Below, piece by piece: positions 1 through 11,614 of a stretch of 64,000 nucleotides of DNA. Under the pieces are notes generated by a model. The model ran no database searches. It was not told where the DNA came from and was given only the letters and a program-made list of their open reading frames with translations. The stretch lies in NCBI GenBank assembly GCA_963920635.1, contig OY987298.1, positions 55,903,949-55,967,948 on the forward strand, given 5' to 3'. Position 1 is the stretch's first letter; each line of letters opens with the position of its first letter. The DNA is from Pseudeuparius sepicola. Its lineage: Eukaryota > Arthropoda > Insecta > Coleoptera > Anthribidae. Made by a program: the position numbers and the translations under genes.

Positions 1-65
1 TTGTTTTTACAGTTTTATTTACAGTTGATAAATTTGTGCATATGTGATACATACTCGGGCATTGC

Positions 66-1550
66 TTGTTTAGAAAAAGATTTATTTGATTTGAAGAGCC
101 AAATTATTCATCGTTATAATTTTGTCAAGTATAATAAGTTTTTCCATATACAGAATTCAAAATATGAAAAAAAATAATAACATTAAAAAGCAAAACATCA
201 AAAAAATTAATAACTTGTTACAACAAAAAATTAAGACAAATAAAGAAACTGACAATAACATTTTCAAAAATAATAACCCAAATTGGATAACAAATCTCAC
301 AAATATTCACATACCTAATAATATTTATAATTCTTGTAAGTCTTGGACCGAAATTTTCTATTCCAAATTTTCACCTATCTTTTGAACAATTTATTCCCTC
401 AATTGAAAAAGGTTTAACTTTCTTAAATATGACTAATGAAAATAAAGATAAAATTCGATTTCAAATTTGTAACCTAATTACTAAACATTCAAGAAAATTA
501 ATTAATACCAAAAAAATTATAAAGAACCAATATAAACATATTTGTAAAAGCACTAAAAATTTTTTAAAAAACAATCCCGAGATTATGATTTTGAGTGCTG
601 ATAAATGTAAAAAAAACCGTAATTATGTCCAAAAATGAATATGAACAAAAAATGTTTTTATTATTGAATGACCAAAACACTTACAAAATTGAAAATACGA
701 ATCCTTTAAGTAAAGTTCAGAATAATTTAAATAGATTAATTAATAACTGGTTCAATAACGACTACATAGATCGAAACCTAAAAAATAAATTAATTTGTCA
801 TAACGGAGTATCACCATATATTTATGGGTTACCTAAATTACATTAGGTTGGAATGCCATTAACACCTATTGTTTCTAACATTAATGCTCCCACATATAAA
901 CTTTCTAAATTTTTTTCATACATTATTAATAACATAATTGGCAAGAATGAATTTTTCATAAGACTCATGGCATTTTCATGAATTTATTAAAAATAAAAAA
1001 GTTCCACCAAACCATTCTCTAGTCTCTTTCGACGTCAAATCCCTTTTTACAAATGTGCCAATTGATTTAGCAACAACGTGTATAAAAAAGCAATGGAATA
1101 ATATCCAACCTTTCACCTCTTTACTTATTGATACGTTTATGGAAGGCATTGTATTTTGCTTAAACTCAACTTTTTTTAAATTTAATGATAAAATCTATTC
1201 TCAAATTTTTGGCACTGCAATGGGCTCCCCAGTCCCCAATTTCCTCCACTATTGCAAATTTAGTTATGGAAGAACTGGAAACAGAAGTTATAAGCAAACT
1301 AAATTATAAACCGTTATATTACAAACGTTTTGTTGATGACTGTTTCTTATGCTTACGTAATGATTTAATAAACGAAACTATAAATGCTTTTAATAGCTTT
1401 CATCCGCGTCTTCAATTTACAATCGAACAAGAACAAATTAATTCAATAAATTTTCTTGACTTGACTATTTCACAAAACGCAAATGGAAACATCTCAACAA
1501 ATTGGTTTACTAAACCTATATGGTCAGAAAGATATTTAAATTTTAATTAA
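66..1550 (+). pseudogene. PLE reverse transcriptase, broken
   Basis: These frames encode a Penelope-type reverse transcriptase. Recognisable pieces in order are ILSADK (near 590), the segment ending YIYGLPKLH (to 846), SFDVKSLFTNVPID (about 1026-1070), GTAMGSPV (1210-1233) and the catalytic RFVDD box, with FVDD at 1329-1340. The PLE-style extension FLDLTIS follows at about 1450. At least four frame changes or stops separate the pieces, for example after KLH at 846 and around 1240. The family copies element RNA at target DNA ends; here no single open frame is long enough for a working enzyme. Confidence 0.8.
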
Positions 1551-1599
1551 GAAGTTCCTAATACTTTTAAAAAAAGTGTAATAAATAGTCTTACTGACA

Positions 1600-2342
1600 G
1601 AGCAATTGGCCTGTCACAACCCAAATATCATAAAGCTAACGTCGAAAAAGTTAAAAAAGTTTTATACAATAATAATAATAATTCTCACCTTCACAATACT
1701 CCAAACTAGGAGTACCCCAGAAGCAACCACATGCTTGTGCGGGGGAGGGGGGCAATTACTATTATTTTGTCTTCTAATTATCCACCTTCATTTTTTAACC
1801 CTATCATTAAAAGAAGAATAAATTTTATAAAAAATAAACATAAATCACCTAATAATAATAATGCTAATAAAAAATATTTTTCACTCCCTTATGTTAAAGG
1901 TACTTCCGAAGCTATTGCAAAATTTTTTAAAAAACATAATGTATTAATTGGTCATAAACCTAACAACAGAACAAAAACTTATTTTTCTAAATTAAAACCA
2001 ACTACTGAAAAATCTTTACAATCAAATTTAGTGTATAAAGTTAATTGCCAACAATGCCCTTCAGTATACATTGGACAAACAAAACAATATCTTAAACATA
2101 GATTATATAAACACAAAAATGATATAAATAAAAATAACCAATTTTCTTCTGCACTTGGTCAACATTCAATTAACGAAAAACATTCTTTTGATTTCGAAAA
2201 CACTGAAGTTCTGAATTATGAAGTTGATTTTACAAAAAGATGTTACCTTGAGATGTATCACATACATACAAATGATAATACAGTTAACATAAAAAATGAC
2301 CTAAATAACTTTTCTAATATTTACAAAAATTTTATAAGTTAA
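1600..2342 (+). pseudogene. PLE connector and GIY-YIG endonuclease
   Basis: The 203-residue open frame at 1731-2342 carries the C-terminal half of a Penelope-like polyprotein. SLPYVKGTSEAIAKFFKK (about 1888-1940) is the usual connector. VYKVNCQQCPSVYIGQT (about 2031-2081) is the GIY-YIG core with the paired cysteines seen in PLE endonucleases, and KHRLYKHK and ALGQHSINEKHSFDFENTEVL follow in the expected order. The first 30 or so residues come from a GC-rich segment that looks foreign. The GIY-YIG domain nicks target DNA in this family. It is separated from the RT by stops, so it is not expected to be made as a fusion. Confidence 0.8.
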
Positions 2343-2719
2343 TATTTAAACCTAAAAATTTTTATGTGCCACACTATATGTTAATACCGACTTTTTACCT
2401 TACAATTTTAAAAAAAATAGATTACTTCTTGTATCGACGCGCGAAATGCGAGATATTCTCCACTACTAACAGCTGGTTCTATAAAAATGTCTTCATTCTT
2501 GAAAACAAAAATGTTTATAATAATTTAAAAATATATAAAAGAATTGTAACATTAAACCAACCTACTTTATAACGTTATGTTTTGTAAGTATATTTCTTGA
2601 AAATAAGTATAAAAATTGTTTTAATATGTATATTTTTGTAATAATTTTAGTAATTTTAGTATGTTTAATTTTAGTATGTTTATTTTTAGCACCTTCTAAT
2701 TATTAATAAAAAAAATGTT

Positions 2720-2765
2720 TTACTCTGAGGAAGATCATAATATTGATCGAAACATATGTTAGTAA
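2720..2765 (+). ncRNA. hammerhead-ribozyme-like motif at PLE 3' end
   Basis: CTGAGGA (2725-2731) matches the CUGANGA core. It is followed by a hairpin GATCA/TGATC (2733-2748) with a 6-nt loop, GAAA (2749-2752), a 2-bp stem III around ATAT, and then GTT before AGTAA, which pairs with TTACT at 2720-2724. This is the minimal hammerhead layout reported for Penelope-like elements. One additional A at 2732 between the core and stem II departs from the consensus, so catalytic activity is uncertain. Confidence 0.4.
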
Positions 2766-2830
2766 CAATAGAAAAAAAAATAAAAAAAATTTTAAATAAA
2801 AAATTTTACATGGAATAACACACGAGTAAA

Positions 2831-3835
2831 TGATTTAATGGTTGACACCCAGGAACAGAAATATATAAAAAAAATTTATTAGGTAAGTATATGTTTTACA
2901 TTTTTCATTGTTTTTTCTAACTTCCATGTTTTATTTTTATTCCATTTTTTTATTATTTTAATTTTTTATAGATGTTACCAGCTACCACCACCCTTGATAT
3001 CCCCTCCTTCGCCAATTGCGCGCCGCGGTGTTTATCCTAGACGTTTAAATTTATTATGATATCTTTTGAATGAAATGTTAAATTCCAATCATTCAAAAAG
3101 TAATCTATGGGTACTGAAACAGCCTTCACAGCGAAGGTATTTATTTGGGTAACGATAAATACCAAAATGAGAATAACGTGTTCTAATTCTGGATGGCATT
3201 TTTATTAACTTTTTATATGTAAAAAAAGTAGGTAGTTATAACGATTTAACTACAATAGTTCTATCATCAATGGTTTTCGCAGCGCGTGCGATGTAAGGAG
3301 TTTTATGTGTAATTTTTTTTACACCTTGGGTTACATTATTGGAGTTTTCGTAAGGATCCCTATAATTTAACTCGATTAACAATATTAGCGTATATTACTC
3401 AGTGATAATGTAGCATTCTACAAGTGAAAAATTTTTTAAAATCGGTCCAGTAGTTTTTGATTTTATTCATTAAAAAGAATACAAAAACTATACTTTCTTT
3501 TTATAATATTTGCAATTGGTATAAAATCTAGTTACCCATGGAAATAAATAATTAAATAATCGATTATAATATTAAATTAAAGTAGATATAGTTGGCTTTC
3601 AAAATTTACATGCATTTAATCAAATGTAAAGTAGATAATCCAGAATTGTTATTTTACATATTTAAAAATGCGAAAATTTAGACATTATTTATTATGAAAA
3701 TAAATTATACGTAATATTTTCAAAACAAAATATTGTACTATTACAATATATGCTCAGTGAACACCTACTCTACTCTACTTTTCACAACAAACCATACCGC
3801 ACACTCTTCAACATTTCATTTTTTCAGCGTCAGAA
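2831..3835. other. gene-free AT-rich stretch
   Basis: No open frame, RNA gene or recognisable repeat end was seen here. Around 3000-3030 there is a short GC-richer patch, including a CGCGCCGCGG run, without coding potential. Confidence 0.5.
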
Positions 3836-4070
3836 TTTCACTCTGTATGTCGAAAACGAAGCTTTAAAATATACATATTTATATGAACTATTCGTTTTAT
3901 TTTTAGTTCTAATGCCTACTAAAACCTGAGATACCAGATATCAAATCAATAATAACAATTAATTATTAAAATAATCGTCAATTTCCTGTTTCTAAATCAT
4001 ATTATTGTTCATTATTGTTGAATGAATGATTTTGCTTTAAAAGACATACCTATACATAATTAACAAATAT
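3836..4070. repeat. dispersed repeat, arm also at 12.55-12.83 kb
   Basis: The stretch beginning CGAAAACGAAGCTTTAAAA and continuing through TTCGTTTTATTTTTAGT and ACCAGATATCAAATC recurs in the same order and orientation at about 12555-12830. The inverted counterpart of its first 60 bp lies at about 11640-11705. It looks like one arm of an inverted-repeat element whose fuller copy is at 11.6-12.8 kb. Confidence 0.55.
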
Positions 4071-4323
4071 TACAGTTAATTTAATTTTAGAGCCTAAAAG
4101 AGTAAAAATTTTACGGTAATCCATTCAACAAAACGATTACCATACATACATCTTGTCAGTTCTTGCGAACAATTTCCATGAAAAATTTTTGTCTGTATGC
4201 AAAAAATGAAAAAGTTTAAAAATTTTGAATTTCTTAAATTTTTGGCCATAGTTTTCGTAGGTGACATGACAAAAGAAGGCCACCCGGAAACGTTGACTCA
4301 ATGCCGGAAAGCTATCGATCGCA

Positions 4324-5952
4324 CACGGAAAAAAAAGATTTATTAGAATTTGTTTTAAAAAATAAGTAATATAGCATATTATACATTTTATTAATTTTAT
4401 TAACACAACCTTGTATCAATTATTATTTTTTATACTAAAAGAAATATATTGACAATACTTAAACCCGTTAAGAAAATTCTAATAAACAAAAAGCCAGTAT
4501 AAAAAAGTAATATTTAAAAACAGAAAATAGTGTACGGGCACTAGATAATATAATTTTATTGTAGGTTTTAAAATACGTTTGCTTTTGAAAACAATTTTAA
4601 AATACGCACTTTATATGTGCTATTATGTCTGGTTAATAAAATATGCGTGTTTACGAAGTCTGGTGTTTAACTTGATTATCTTTGGTGTTACTTTTTACAA
4701 CCTGAAATAATATCAAATATGGCGCTGTCTTGACCCCTCCGAGAAGACGGAATACAATACAGTTTATCGGTGGATTTCATAGCGACAGTTTCGTGAGGTG
4801 ACGCGCATCATTTTGGTGTATTTATCTGCAATTTTTTTATTAGTTGCATTGATCGTGATAAGAAAAACGTATGGCAATTGACATTGGGCTTTTGTGCAAT
4901 TGTGTTTTAAATGTAAGTTTTAATACAGGGCGTATGTAATCAATATCGTGTTTTGTTTCTTGTTCCCTGCATACGAAATAATGCAAAAATGCGACACAAA
5001 ATTCAGAAAAAAATGTGCAATCCACGTAAATGAGGTAAGAAAAGTATAAGCAAGATACTTTTGGAAGATATATTTACCTTCTTATTTAAAATGTTCAAGC
5101 ACTTAAGTTTTTTGTGATGCTGAATAGGTCTAATAGGAAGTAAATTTGGTTTCCTTTGGTAACTAACACAAAAAATCTGGGAAATCACTCGCCTGAAAAT
5201 AAATTATTTGCCACAACATACTGAATTAAAATTAAAGGTATATTGAAGGAGTTCAAAAATATTCCTTCTTATGCAGCAATATGACCCAGAAAAATTCATT
5301 TCAAATAGCGAACCTTTGAACACACATTTATATGAACCTTAAAAATGACTCACGTTGATCACCTTGTAATATTACATCGTCCTTCAGTAACACCAACGAA
5401 TTTTTTAAATTATTTTTTGACAAAAATTATACCATGAATATTGATTTTTATTATCATAATATGTAATATGCACCAAATAAAATATCTACATCTATTATAA
5501 CAAAAATTTTAACTAAACTTTGTAGACCGTATTATAATGAATTATAATATTTCGTATTAAACTGGCTAATAGAGACTACTCGAAAATGTAATAAAAGTTA
5601 CGGGAGATTATAATAAAGTATATTAAAAGAAATAATATCTATATCCCTCCTTTATTATTATTTATTTTAAACCTTAATGGTATTGTTAGTAAACAGTATT
5701 AAATAGTATAGTAACTGTTTAATATATTTTAACATAAACAAATTATATACGTTAGTAAATAGGATAGTAAAATACATCAAATATATAGGAATCCTTTAAT
5801 ATATAAAAGAAAAGATAATATATTTTATTAAAAATGGTAAAGCAAAATTATTGTAACTAATATTATACCAGATGTTGGTCCTATAGAGTATTAGAATTTA
5901 CATTAATTAATATTATTTTTTTAATAACTTTTATTATCAATTTTTTTCCGTG
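4324..5952. repeat. AT-rich element with CACGGAAAAAA termini
   Basis: The left side starts CACGGAAAAAAAA (4324) and the right side ends TTTTTTTCCGTG (5952), an inverted pair. Both subterminal zones (about 4340-4600 and 5400-5940) are extremely AT-rich with repeated AATATATT-type words, while the centre (about 4700-4930) has more balanced composition. Small open frames in the centre look random. A non-autonomous DNA element is a fair reading; no convincing target-site duplication was found. Confidence 0.4.
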
Positions 5953-6960
5953 CACTGGCCACCGATTTTTTCTCTCAAACGGTTATTTACCCTTATTCAA
6001 GTTATTTACCTTAAATTGCTCTGTAAATATTAATAATTTATCTTTAACTTTCTTACAGTATAGGGTTATTTCATGATGATATTACACGATTATTTGTTGA
6101 TTAATCTTTGCCTACATTTGCTGCTTTTGAAATGTATCTTATACCTTTTTATTTATTTCTTTTTTGAAAGTAACTAATATTTAATTACAAAATGAAATGA
6201 AACCGCTTTCAGTGGAATCACTACTTCCACAATCCACATCCTTTTATTAAATCCATTATTGAATAGTGCGAATTCTAATATTGCATACAAATTCTATATG
6301 TATAGTGTACCGAGAGGTATATTTTAACGTTTTTAGACTTTCGACCCCTCCTAATAATTCACAGTGGCTTTGTTCCTACAAAATGTAATCTCTTGACAAA
6401 AGTCTACTTTTCTGGAGAGACGTTTGAAAGTTTTGGCTTAAAAAAAATGCTAATATATTTTTAACTAGTGAACATTTTATTGTGCTTTTTTTATTAACCA
6501 CTATAATATTTTCGGAAAAGTGAGTTTCCTACATTTTTTGTACTAAAAATTCCAAAATTTTCATCAATTTTACGGTGCAACCATTGAACAGCCTTTACAA
6601 TGTTTTCCACGGTATATTTGACGTTACAATGTATTTGATTCCTATAGCAATATCCGAGGAAAACATTGTAACAACCAAAACTAAAAATTAAATGGCTGCT
6701 GTAAATTGTAATAGAAATAAAAATGGAAAAATGGATTTCTTTGGTCTATAAAAGTACTCACTTTCAAATTGTAAACGTATTGTGTCTCAATAAAACTCCG
6801 TGTAAAACATTGTAAATTACATGTTACATTTTTAATAAAACTAATTTTCGAAGTAAAAATATTACAAGTTGCAATCTTTCAACTAATGAAAAACCAATAT
6901 TGTAAGTGCCTTTGTAATGTCAACTATTATAAAAATTATTGGAATTGTATTTAACTTTAG
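5953..6960. other. gene-free stretch
   Basis: No coding or RNA feature was recognised. It is AT-rich with a few short repeated words such as ACAATGTTTTCC, not organised into a clear repeat. Confidence 0.5.
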
Positions 6961-6963
6961 GTA

Positions 6964-7272
6964 AATGATGTTTAGTGGCATATCAGGTAAAGGATATCAA
7001 TTGAAAAAAATGCACTCCAGCCAAGACTCGAACCCGGGACTACTACTGTAGCCGTAGGCACTTACCAACTAAGCTTCAGGAGATACGGGTTCCATCGGCT
7101 AAGTGTTATTTATTCCAATTGATATATAGTTAGTAGCGGTGAGATGTAGGAGACTTCTGCGTCTTCTACAGCTACTAGAAGGGGTTAGAGGGAGTAGGGT
7201 AACCATTCATTATTGTTGGTTATGTAAACTTCCTATTTGTTTTTCTACCCACAATATTCGACATATAGCGAT
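6964..7272 (-). repeat. tRNA-like-bearing repeat, copy A (monomer)
   Basis: This roughly 300-bp unit begins TTTAGTGGCATATCAGG and runs through a tRNA-like segment (7015-7082). A GGTGTTATTTATTCCAATTG block follows, then a hairpin whose arms are GTAGGAGAC and GTCTTCTAC, and then a tail ending near CGACATAT (about 7265). The same order occurs in copy C (39.1-40.2 kb) and partly in copies B and D. It is oriented so that the tRNA-like part reads on the minus strand. It is not an ordinary SINE, because the tRNA-like part is not at an end. Confidence 0.7.
7015..7082 (-). ncRNA. tRNA-like cloverleaf, copy A
   Basis: On the minus strand it has an A-box-like GCTTAGTTGG and a canonical B box GGGTTCGAGTC. 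The anticodon-type stem starts CCTAC with loop GGCTACA. Compared with copies B and D it has small losses in the D-arm region. The loop has G where tRNAs have U33 and no CCA follows, so this is a tRNA-derived module rather than a translating tRNA. Confidence 0.55.
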
Positions 7273-7373
7273 TTAATGCCAAGTATCGAACGTGGAAATT
7301 CTAACCTACAATGTCAAGCCAAGAAAATGAAACAAAGAAAGATTTTTAGTACCTGTAATTATAAATAATAAAT

Positions 7374-7620
7374 TATGTTTAGTGGCATATCTGGTAAAGG
7401 ATATCAATTGAAAAAAACGCACTCCAGCCGGGACTCGAACCCGGGACTCCTATTGTGGCCGTAGGCACTTAACCAACTAAGTTACTGGAGATACGGGTTC
7501 CATCGGCTAGGTGTTATTTATTCCAATTGATATAATTCTAGTAGCTGTAGAAGACGCAGAAGTCTCCTACATCTCACAGCTACTAACTATATTCTATCAA
7601 TTGGAATAAATAACACCTAT
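7374..7620 (-). repeat. tRNA-like-bearing repeat, copy B (inverted dimer, truncated)
   Basis: The left half matches copy A from TTTAGTGGCATATCTGG through the tRNA-like module to the hairpin. Instead of the monomer tail it then turns back into the inverted unit (AGCTACTAAC, then CAATTGGAATAAATAACACC) and stops abruptly at 7620. A TA-flanked palindromic element begins at that point. The simplest reading is an inverted dimer like copy D whose second half was cut off by, or lost with, that insertion. Confidence 0.65.
7422..7490 (-). ncRNA. tRNA-like cloverleaf, copy B
   Basis: Read on the minus strand it folds as a tRNA. The 7-bp acceptor is CTCCAGT with GCTGGAG, the D stem is CTTA/TAAG, the anticodon-type arm is CCTA/TAGG and the T arm is a perfect CCGGG/CCCGG with loop TTCGAGT. 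A and B boxes are present. The anticodon loop lacks U33, so a decoding role is unlikely. Confidence 0.6.
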
Positions 7621-8448
7621 AGTGTGTCCCACTTAAGGACTGACCACCCCTGTAAAATTTTTATTACGTACCAATTTGCATTACCATAGGTCCACAGGGT
7701 GTTCCAAAAAAATTAAAAGGAAAAGTAAGGCCGGATTCTTATATGCAGTGAGAGGTTCCAAACAAAAACGTACTAATTTGTAATTAATTTGTAATTAATT
7801 TTCTTAATTTAATATCATCAAATACATGAATAAACAACACAACATAACATAAACTCAAATTTCAGTCATTTCAATTAGTCCTCCATTTTCTAATGCAAAT
7901 TGGTACGTTTGGGTTTCCAACAGCGTTGAATAATAACCTAGCATTAATTTTTCTCTAAAAAAGTCCCTAATGATACTTCTCGAAATTTCAGCACTAAAAC
8001 TTTGTCTCAGTGGGCCATGAATGTAATGCACGAGGCACCTGAATTATGCATTTAATGCCATTATTGAAGCTCTATCCAACAAAAAAAAAAGTTTATGAAA
8101 TCGTGCTAAAAATAAAAATTTTACGGGGGTGGTCACTAATTAAGTGGGACACTAAAAATTTTGAAACACCCTGTAGAGCTATGGTAATGCAAATTGTACG
8201 TTTGGGTTTCGAACAACGCTGAATAAGAATCCGGCATTGATTTTCCTCTAAAAAAATCCCTAATAGTACTTTTCGAAATTTCAGGACTAAAACAAACTTA
8301 GTGGGCTATGAATTTAAGGCACGAGGTACCTGAATTATACATTGAATGCCATTTTTGAAGCTCTATCCAACAAAAAAAAGTTTATGGAAATCTAGCCATA
8401 AATAAAAATTTTATAGGGGTGGTCAGTCCTTAAGTGGGACACACTGTA
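7620..8448. repeat. TA-flanked palindromic DNA element (about 0.83 kb)
   Basis: The left end TGTGTCCCACTTAAGGACTG and its continuation TGACCACCCC are mirrored at the right end as GGGGTGGTCAGTCC followed by TAAGTGGGACACACTG. Inner sequences are also mirrored: TTTGCATTACCATAG near 7675 against CTATGGTAATGCAAATTG near 8180. There is no open frame. The ends (CAGTGTG type next to TA) suggest a Tc1/mariner-related non-autonomous foldback element, here sitting in the broken end of copy B. Confidence 0.65.
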
Positions 8449-8461
8449 TAAACTTAATCTA

Positions 8462-9016
8462 TAAAGTACACCAATTTTTTTCCCATTTTTTTACATACGT
8501 AATCTACATGTTCGTTAAATTTTAATTTTCTGTCTATAATTATTCCTAAATATTTATATATTTCAACTATTTAAATTTTACAGCTATTAATTTCAAATGA
8601 ATAATTATTATAAATAAATTCATTATACCTATATCTTGTCTTCACCTAATATCATTAAATCTCTTAGAAATATTAACTTTTAATTTATTAGTATTCATCC
8701 ATTTATTTATTTTGTTTAATTCTAAATTAATTGTATCCATTAAAACCTTAGAATTTTGCTCTTTTACCTATAAAACTGGGTCGACGGCGAACAGATGATA
8801 TTGACTTGTAAGAATTTTTGGTAGATCATTTATATAAATAACAAAAATAATGGACCCAAAACACTTCCTTGGGGAACTCCTACGTTCACATCTTCAAGGC
8901 AAGAAACATTTTTTCCACATCTAACCTTTTGTTTTCTATGTGTTAAATAATTTTGAAACCACTTTAATGCTAAATTTTCAATGCCATAAAATTTTAATTT
9001 TTCAACAATTTTTTAA
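8462..9016 (-). pseudogene. non-LTR retrotransposon RT remnant
   Basis: On the minus strand the box GVPQGSVLGPLF (about 8865-8885) is followed, after a frame change, by YINDLPKILTSQYHLFA and then TINLELNKINKWMNTNKLKV (about 8680-8740). This is the fingers-palm part of a CR1/jockey-type reverse transcriptase. The catalytic ADD box has been lost: the aligned place reads AVDPVL. Stops and frameshifts show that it is a fossil. Neither end of the element was recognised; the right palindrome of the neighbouring element ends just before it. Confidence 0.65.
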
Positions 9017-10094
9017 ATAATTAAATTTGTATAGATAATATGTATAATATATTATGCTTTATTTTTGTATTAATTACTTAAGAAACTATAGTATAGTTTC
9101 TTTAATATCTTTAATCAAAAAAATAAAGCCATAATCTATTACTCTTATGGGGTATTAAAACGACTCTTATTTGAAAACGACCCTAGCGTTTAATTTTGAG
9201 GGTGGAGGATAGTTCAAACCATAACGTAATATCGAGAACGACTGACGGATTCCTGGAACAATATAAGAGAACACTACTACGAAATCATTCCTATAACCAC
9301 AGACCTATATAGCTTAGCGAAGCTATATAGGTCTGTGCTATAACCTATACGGAAGATACCTACCTAAGATACCCAGAGCTTAAGTCTGATTTATTTATAA
9401 TTCTCAATTCTCAAAGTATAAGGGTGAGGGAAGAGAATCGGGGCAAGGCTTTCTTGATTACTTTAGTTCCAGGTAGCTAAACCGATCCAGACATTTTGTA
9501 ATAATATAGGATTTAATCAACCAGATATTAAGATTATTAATAATACATTATGAATTAAAAAATAAGTCCCAATTTGAAATACAGGGAGAGCAATATCTAT
9601 TATAATAAATATTCTGGATATATCACTAGAAAGATAACATAGTGTAAAAAGGGAAAAGTCAAGTTTTCAGTTAAGAAACTTATACTTTATCATCAATCAA
9701 ATTGAATTAACTGTTTTAAATATATTTACACAAATTATTACTTCGATTACGAATTTATCCAAACAAAAAATGAGATAATTTCACAAGTTTTTCACCATAT
9801 TATAACGAGTTTGTCAGAAACTGTTGATTTTTTCAAGATTAAGTTGAAAGTTCGTTTTTGCTTAGAAATAATAGTAGATTCTTAAAGTAGATTAAAAATG
9901 TCCAAAAAGGGGTAAGCTCAATAAATTTTTAGGTTATGTAAAATATATGGAATTTATTCCTTACTTTATGCACACTAATTTTTTTCCCAAAAAAACAATA
10001 TTATTGAAGTTGAAGATTTTTTCGGTGGAAAAATGTTTACTGTAGGTTAATTTTACTGGGTGTAGAGATCGATTTTTAAAGAAAACTTTGCTTT
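9017..10094. other. gene-free stretch with one perfect hairpin
   Basis: Apart from the hairpin at 9298-9337 nothing was recognised. It is AT-rich and has no long open frame. Confidence 0.5.
9298..9337. repeat. perfect 18-bp-arm hairpin
   Basis: CACAGACCTATATAGCTT is followed by AGCG and then its exact reverse complement. Perfect arms with a 4-nt loop in otherwise unstructured DNA suggest a recent palindromic insertion or a cruciform-prone site. Function unknown. Confidence 0.7.
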
Positions 10095-10133
10095 CCAATT
10101 GTCGACGTTTCGGTCATTATCTAAGGGCACTAC
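10095..10133 (-). repeat. possible PLE 3' terminal motif
   Basis: On the minus strand the words CTTAGATAATGACCGAAACG and TCGACAATTGG resemble the degenerate hammerhead-type ends (AGATGA...CGAAACGTC) common at Penelope-like 3' ends. No GIY-YIG or RT frame was found next to it, so this is only a possible terminal scrap. Confidence 0.3.
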
Positions 10134-10705
10134 AAATTTATTGACGGTTATGGTTGATTAAAAATAGGTAAAAAGTAAAAAAAAAATAGGACAAAAAAGG
10201 AGACATAACAAATTAAAAAACATTAATTTGGAAAGTTAAAGTAAATACTTTTACATTTAAGGTGTAGATTTCATGACTTATGATTACCACAGGTGTAATT
10301 AGGTAAAAAAATACTAATTACATCGGGGAACAGTTTAAATAAAACCCTTTTCAGAACATAAAGAATAACAGCAAAAATTACATTTTAAAACAAAATCCAA
10401 CTGCGCACTCCTGGAACCCAAGATAAAAACAGGCCACAATTTTAATTTTGAGGAGGTGACCACCTTAGACAGAGAATAAAATTACAAAAAAAAAGGATCC
10501 TACACGAGATGGTACATATCAAAAAGGATACAAAATCCGTCAATAAAAGAACGGACGCTGAAAATCTAAACTCGGCTTATTTTAATATTATTGGTAAATT
10601 ATGAATGTTATTTTTACTTATATGGAATCACGCCTTATTTAATTTACTTAATTTGTTTAATTCTTACTGTAATAAAATTAAGTTCATGGATTTTCAATTA
10701 TTTTT
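10134..10705. other. gene-free stretch
   Basis: This could be the degraded body of the element whose end is at 10.1 kb, but no protein motif was seen. Confidence 0.4.
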
Positions 10706-10948
10706 CTAATATAAATGGATTAAAGAAACTGTATTTTCATTGCCAGCAACTAATTTTGTACTAAAAAATTCTTCATCGAAAATAGCAAGTGATTCCATAT
10801 AAGTTTGGGTGTGTGTTATGAATCTCCTTTTTCCATTTTCTCTTTTTTCTTGGAGTGGTGTTTTTACATACGACGGTCTAGCCAGACTATCTTTTGAAAG
10901 TTTTAACGTGTGATGGTTGTGACATAAATATGCCTGTTCTCTTTTATT
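10706..10948 (-). pseudogene. unidentified open fragment, 80 codons without early ATG
   Basis: A minus-strand frame is open between a stop at 10949-10951 and a stop at 10706-10708. It includes KLSKDSLARPSYVKTPLQEK, then KRENGKRRFITHTQTY, and later MESLAIFDEEFF. The first ATG is well inside. I do not recognise the family. Its length is somewhat unusual in this AT-rich background and it lies upstream, in the same direction, of the PLE-like terminal motif. It could be part of an element protein or chance. Confidence 0.25.
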
Positions 10949-11614
10949 TTAAACTGTTTCAGTAACAATAATATTATTGTTATTTTGAATACAGTTTTGC
11001 ATTTAACGTGAAGGTTATAGCTCCACAAACACAGTTTGTTAAGGTAAAACTATATCTTCTCGGCCCATCTTCAGCAGTAAAATATTTTGCTAAGCTAACA
11101 AAGCTATAAAAATATAAACCCATTCAGATAATGTTATATAAACAAACCATACCTATTCAGTGAAATAGCAAAGATTCTTCCTAGACATAGTCTAAACTCA
11201 ATACATGGTTGTGGAAAAAATATTCAAAAGGAGGTTATATAAAATGGTGGTATCTAAATTTGGGTAATAGTGTTTTGTCATTGACCTTTGTGTGTTGTTT
11301 ATAGGGAATGGTTGCTTCAAATTGCTTTCAATATTTGTCGTTCCGATTTTGGAATACTCTGTGTAAAAGCATATTCTTATTTTTTTTTCGATACATGATT
11401 TATTTATAAATTATTCATTCTGAATGGCTCGAAAACAGACTTCCATCATTTCAAGGCAGATAAATCTAATACCCTATAAAATGTCGTAAAAGTGTAAAAG
11501 CCTTAGCGTTTTAGAGGGGAAGACGAAAATAATGGAGCACTTCCGAATTATTACAGCTAGCAGAATTATATTGCTACTGAAAGCAATTTTACTTTGACCA
11601 AATAAGTATTATAG
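10949..11614. other. gene-free stretch
   Basis: No feature recognised. Confidence 0.5.

Larger units (their letters stand above)
1..2830 (+). mobile_element. Penelope-like retroelement (PLE), decayed
   Basis: A plus-strand Penelope-like element runs from the window edge to about 2830. It holds a PLE reverse transcriptase followed by a GIY-YIG endonuclease, in the order typical of the EN+ class, then an AT-rich 3' region with a hammerhead-like motif at 2720-2765. The 5' end is not visible and may lie outside the window. The coding region is broken by many stops and frameshifts, so the copy is dead. A short GC-rich segment near 1690-1760 does not fit the surrounding coding sequence. The 3' boundary is approximate because no target-site duplication was recognised. 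Confidence 0.8.

Noticed and set aside
7015..7082. Functional tRNA gene on the minus strand
   Set aside because: The cloverleaf is part of a dispersed repeat, lacks U33 in the anticodon loop and is flanked by element sequence; it is listed as tRNA-like instead.
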